A stretch of DNA of 11,617 nt from Psilocybe azurescens (lineage: Eukaryota; Basidiomycota; Agaricomycetes; Agaricales; Agrocybaceae), in NCBI GenBank assembly GCA_023853785.1, contig JAJIRX010000122.1, forward strand, positions 1 through 11,617, written 5' to 3'. The position numbers were made by a program, and so were the translations under genes. Under the pieces are notes generated by a model. It was given only the letters and a program-made list of their open reading frames with translations, did not search any database and was not told where the DNA came from. Position 1 is the first letter of the stretch, and each line of letters starts with the position of its first letter. Positions 8,345-11,617 of this stretch are shown in pieces.

Positions 8345-8410
8345 CAAAGAGGACGTGTAAATGCACTATCAATGCGGGTCGCATGCATTATGTAGTGCAT
8401 ATCCTCTTTG
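8345..8410. repeat. Two-part inverted repeat upstream of the F-box gene
   Basis: The outer arms CAAAGAGGA (8345-8353) and TCCTCTTTG (8402-8410) and the inner arms ATGCACTA (8361-8368) and TAGTGCAT (8393-8400) are each perfect inverted repeats around one centre. The element ends 29 bases upstream of the F-box start codon, so it could act as an operator-like dyad or fold in the 5' leader. Confidence 0.6.
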
Positions 8411-9829
8411 TCTCTTGGAACAAAAGAAATCAGTATATTGATGACGAACTCTTAATCCGGTAGATCTATCGGGAGATGTCGCTGCCTACAGATTTCTTAT
8501 TGTTTAACGGGACTAGATGGCAAGTGAATACACACGCACCTGATGTCAAACGCTAAGATAACAATAAACAGACTTAATCGCCTTTCCCTTCGGATTACAA
8601 AAATGAAAAAGAACCGCGGACACAATCGGGGCTTGAGATCACCAGTGCGCGGTCTGTTAGGCCTATTCTATTGAGAAAGGCGTCCAAAGGCAACCCAGTT
8701 CAACCGATTTCGTCACGATATGGCCAATACTATTTCAAATGAACGTCCAGTTCCATCGTTACAACAAAGGAGGCGCCCAATTTGGATGTGAGTGATCTCA
8801 TCAATTCTCACGAGTCCAGAAGATCAACGCCAGGACAACAATTTCCCAGGGTCGTGGTGTCGTTGGACACTGAAAGAATAGCTTTTGGATACTGACTCGA
8901 CTCTGAGCGCAACGCTATGGTAGCGAAGACAATATCCAAGGCGGTTGTTCACCGGGCTGCCCAGCTTCACAATACCTTAACGAGGCACCGATATTTCTCC
9001 TTCCCACTGGTCGTGGAATGGCACGGGATTCCTGTAGGGCTCTGTAAGGGTATTCACAATAGGAGGGACCAGCGTATAAACATATCTCACGTCGAATCAT
9101 AGTAGCAGCTATGAATAACGATTATAGTAGGGACAAATATAACCCCGTCAATGATAGATAGTTACGATTCTAGATAGGACCACCATAATTAGCAGGTTTG
9201 TACTACTTTGCCGACATATGAGCACTGATATATGTTTGTTGTAAATGCCACTTGCAAATTTAATTACGGCTGTTCCTCTTGCGTAGACATTTTATAGTAA
9301 CAGTGATGGGTTAAACGTTTTCACGTACAGATCATTTTATTCACTGTTCTTTTGTTGATTAACGTTTTTCCGTGGTCTACTGCCTTCGATTCGACGGTAG
9401 ATTTCATTTAGCCAGCTAATGCCGGCTATTGGCAGAGCAAAATTTTAGATATTTGGAGTTTTAATACTCCAGTTTCATTAAAGAAGTCTCCTTTACGCAC
9501 ACTTTTCTGTACGACCTAGGATGTGTATTACCCTCCAAAAACAGTTCTAGCTCAATCAGACAAATATTTTCTTCCAGTACCTCACTTCAAAAATTTCAGC
9601 CAGGTATCTAATGACTTATAGTCTATAATGCTTAAATGAAGTTCTATATAACGTTCGAAGAGAAGCAGCGAATTACCAAAGGTCAAATTAATTCTGATAC
9701 AGTGGAGTTAAAAATGACATATTGGAATGCCCGTAGAGCAACATATCCTCATTTGCATAGTATGTAATTTAACCTCTTTCGAGGGTGATTGAACTCAGTG
9801 AGCTGCATTAAAAATTTCTCTTCCAGACT

Positions 9830-9874
9830 CGACGCGTCGCGCATTATGGCACGACGCGTCTACATGGTCACGTG
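9830..9874. promoter_or_regulatory. Paired ACGCGT (MCB-like) boxes followed by CACGTG
   Basis: CGACGCGTC occurs at 9830-9838 and again at 9852-9860, spaced 22 bases (about two helical turns). A CACGTG E-box lies at 9869-9874. In yeasts ACGCGT binds the MBF cell-cycle factor and CACGTG binds bHLH proteins. No start codon of a recognised gene is near, so function is speculative. Confidence 0.3.
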
Positions 9875-10385
9875 TTGAAATAAAAATCTTGTACTCCGAG
9901 AGTTGCAGTCCTCTGAGTCCTGTCTTCCTTAGATCATGATATACTTCTAGTAAACTGAATTGGAACGTTAACTCTGAGTTAAAACCAATGAGCTCTAAGG
10001 CCCACCCACAGATAAATGGACCTCAGACTTTTGACTCGTACACATAGCGTCTATTTCACCAAAACCAGAGCTCCTAAGCTTGCATAAAACCGAGGCAAAT
10101 AACTCGGTGTTTCCAGTGGCCTTTGAATGGTCAAGAGAAGGCGTTTTCCAACAGTAATTTTGAGATGACAGCTAGATAAGTCATACACTTACAATAATAT
10201 AATTACAGGTTTATCGAATTTGATGGTACTTAGGTATTTACTTGCAGAGAAAGCATCGACGTAATATCATGACAGGAACAGCAACTAGATAGAAAAAGTA
10301 GGACATGAAGCAGGAAATAATAAAAACAAGCTTACAGTCTACTGTCCGATATAAGCGCGACGGGTATTTTAGAGATAGGCAGTTG

Positions 10386-11617
10386 CTATGGAGAGGTAGC
10401 AAGCCCGCTCATCTTCAGAAAGTTGGCGCCAGCAAAGCCCGCTCCAGGTGTACTACTATCGTTCGTGTTTCCCGGATGCTGCTGTTGCTGCTGCTGCTGC
10501 TGTTGTTGTTGTTGCTGCTGCTGTTGTTGCTGCTGCTGCTGCTGTTGAGCTTGCTGGGGGTGAGAGCGGCTGCATGAACTCCGACGAGAAAAGATGCTGC
10601 ACGTCCACACCTCCATCATTAAACAGCGCCATCATCTCCTGGGACATATACATGTGGGAGTCGTCTCTCATCATGTCCATCCCTATCCCCCCGCCAGATG
10701 TATCCATGAACGACGAGTTGTTAGCCTGGACCGGCTGGGCAGTGTACTGGGGTGGAGACGCCACTGAATTTGACGCTGCGGCAGCCGACGCAGCCGGAGG
10801 CCCTGACACAAATGTAGCAGCAGACTTGACAGGCTCTGCGAAGAAATCTGAGGGTGAGAACGCCTCAGGGCTACTATGGTGAGAGGGCGAATCTCCGCTT
10901 TGGTTGGACCGCGCGATGGAGGGCGCTTTCTTGCGCACGGGGCGTATCCATGGCGGTCGCGTAGCGCTCGCGGGTCCATCCTGGCGGGCTGTTTCCAGAG
11001 GGATGTTGGTAACTACAACAAGCATGAGTCGATTTCCTGATCTACAGGGAGCTTCTACATCAATTAAATTTCAAATTAAAAGACTCACGACGACAGAATT
11101 CTTCCATCAGGTCTCCTGACCGGAGACCACAGACATAGCGACCGCTGAACCGTCGGAGAAGGCCTATACAGGACCGAAGAGCGTCCAAACCAGACGGTAT
11201 CAGGTGCTGAAGCGCGTCCGTCTTGCAACAGAGGAGGATGGCGACCAAAGTTCTCCCGGCCTGGGTCAGTTGGTGAATCACGTGGACACCGTCTAAAAAT
11301 TATCAAAGGTCTAATGAGCTCCGCAAGAAAGACAAAATAAGAGTCTAAGAATAATGCCCCACAATATGTCATCAATCCCTTCTTTGCTATGTGAACATGA
11401 GCGGAGACAATCTGCAGAGCCGAGTTGTGCGCAGCCATTAAAGCCCCTTGTTCTGCTTCGGATTGTTCTTCTGCGATAGGGCCGCTCGTTCTTTCAGCCA
11501 CTAGCTCTGAGAACCGGTGGCGATAGATCAGAAGACGAACGAATTGCTCAGCACAGTGCAATCTCTCGGCTTGCGTCAGACGAATAGTGTCCTCGCTATT
11601 AAGTGTTTCAGGGGAAT
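10386..11617 (-). CDS. Fungal transcription-factor-like protein, C-terminal part with polyglutamine tail (partial at right edge)
   Basis: Three exons are visible: 11363 to the window edge, 11089-11292 and 10386-11012, joined in phase by GT-AG introns of 70 and 76 bases (GTGGGG and GTGAGT donors). The helical part reads [53 protein letters not shown] and [17 protein letters not shown] read this as the C-terminal region of a fungal-specific, probably Zn2Cys6-type, transcription factor; the DNA-binding domain would lie beyond the right edge. A Ser/Pro-rich, methionine-rich low-complexity stretch follows, then a frame conflict at a run of five C (10556-10560). One reading enters 23 consecutive glutamines and ends [11 protein letters not shown] at 10386. 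The other gives an Ala/Thr tract ending at 10456. The glutamine reading suits an activation domain better and would need one base fewer, or two more, in the run. Confidence 0.72.
10479..10547 (-). repeat. CAG/CAA trinucleotide tract, 23 units
   Basis: Twenty-three consecutive CAG or CAA codons on the minus strand, all glutamine in the favoured frame of the transcription-factor-like gene. The mixed CAG/CAA composition lowers slippage compared with pure CAG, but length variation between strains is expected. Confidence 0.9.

Larger units (their letters stand above)
8317..10385. other. Two-kilobase AT-rich spacer, no assignable gene
   Basis: Several short open stretches exist, for example plus-strand 8917-9102, but none resembles a known family. 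Isolated splice-like sites occur (minus strand near 8535-8540, plus strand near 8788) without coherent exons. Two adjacent small hairpins lie at 9409-9428 (one mismatch) and 9454-9471. The left end should contain the F-box promoter and the right end the 3' flank of the transcription-factor gene. Confidence 0.4.

Noticed and set aside
8917..9102. Plus-strand 61-codon frame with an overlapping minus-strand frame
   Set aside because: Neither translation resembles a known protein and no splice-supported extension was found.
10448..10882. Plus-strand open frame with long Ala/Val or Leu runs
   Set aside because: It is antisense to the transcription-factor exon; the runs are the CAG tract read in other frames.
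1..11617. CRISPR arrays, integrase or transposase genes, terminal inverted repeats
   Set aside because: No regularly spaced repeats, no transposase-like motifs and no element-sized inverted ends were seen; the genes and introns are eukaryotic.

Overview
The window looks like nuclear DNA of a mushroom-forming basidiomycete (Agaricomycetes). Genes are split by short GT-AG introns of about 47-76 bases, many with GTGCGT or GTGAGT donors and CTAAC-like branch sites. One gene has the DUF6533 membrane domain, which I know only from basidiomycetes, and another is an F-box/leucine-rich protein of the style expanded in these fungi. The coding parts are GC-rich and the spacers AT-rich. All recognisable genes lie on the minus strand. 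No bacterial, viral or CRISPR feature was seen.

Layout, left to right. 1-1304: the 5' two thirds or so of a DUF6533 membrane-protein gene cut into very small exons and running off the left edge. 1305-2292: AT-rich, nothing assignable. 2293-3745: a five-exon ABHD12-like alpha/beta hydrolase with an N-terminal membrane anchor and a complete Ser-Asp-His set, but with three single-base frame breaks. 4131-4235: an intron-containing tRNA-Arg(ACG) with a Pol III terminator. 4761-4926: a 48-bp sequence present twice, the first copy interrupted by a 52-base GT...AG spacer that is exactly absent from the second. 5053-5763: a hemerythrin (HHE) gene or relic, apparently degenerate. 6427-8316: a two-exon F-box/LRR gene with an acidic tail and three frame breaks. 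8317-10385: a 2-kb gene-poor spacer with an inverted repeat just upstream of the F-box gene and a pair of ACGCGT boxes. 10386-11617: the 3' part of a fungal transcription-factor-like gene ending in a polyglutamine tract, running off the right edge.

The genes do not form an evident pathway or cluster. They are a membrane protein of unknown role, a lipid-hydrolase-type enzyme, a tRNA, a hemerythrin relic, an E3-ligase adaptor-type protein and a regulator. The two larger complete genes contain six apparent one-base losses, five at short C or G runs, at points where splicing cannot repair the frame. This points to uncorrected homopolymer errors in the assembly, or less likely to parallel pseudogenisation, and anyone using the predicted proteins should know it. 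No clearly new biological system was found. The most unusual structures are the spliced-looking 48-bp duplication and the microexon architecture of the DUF6533 gene.
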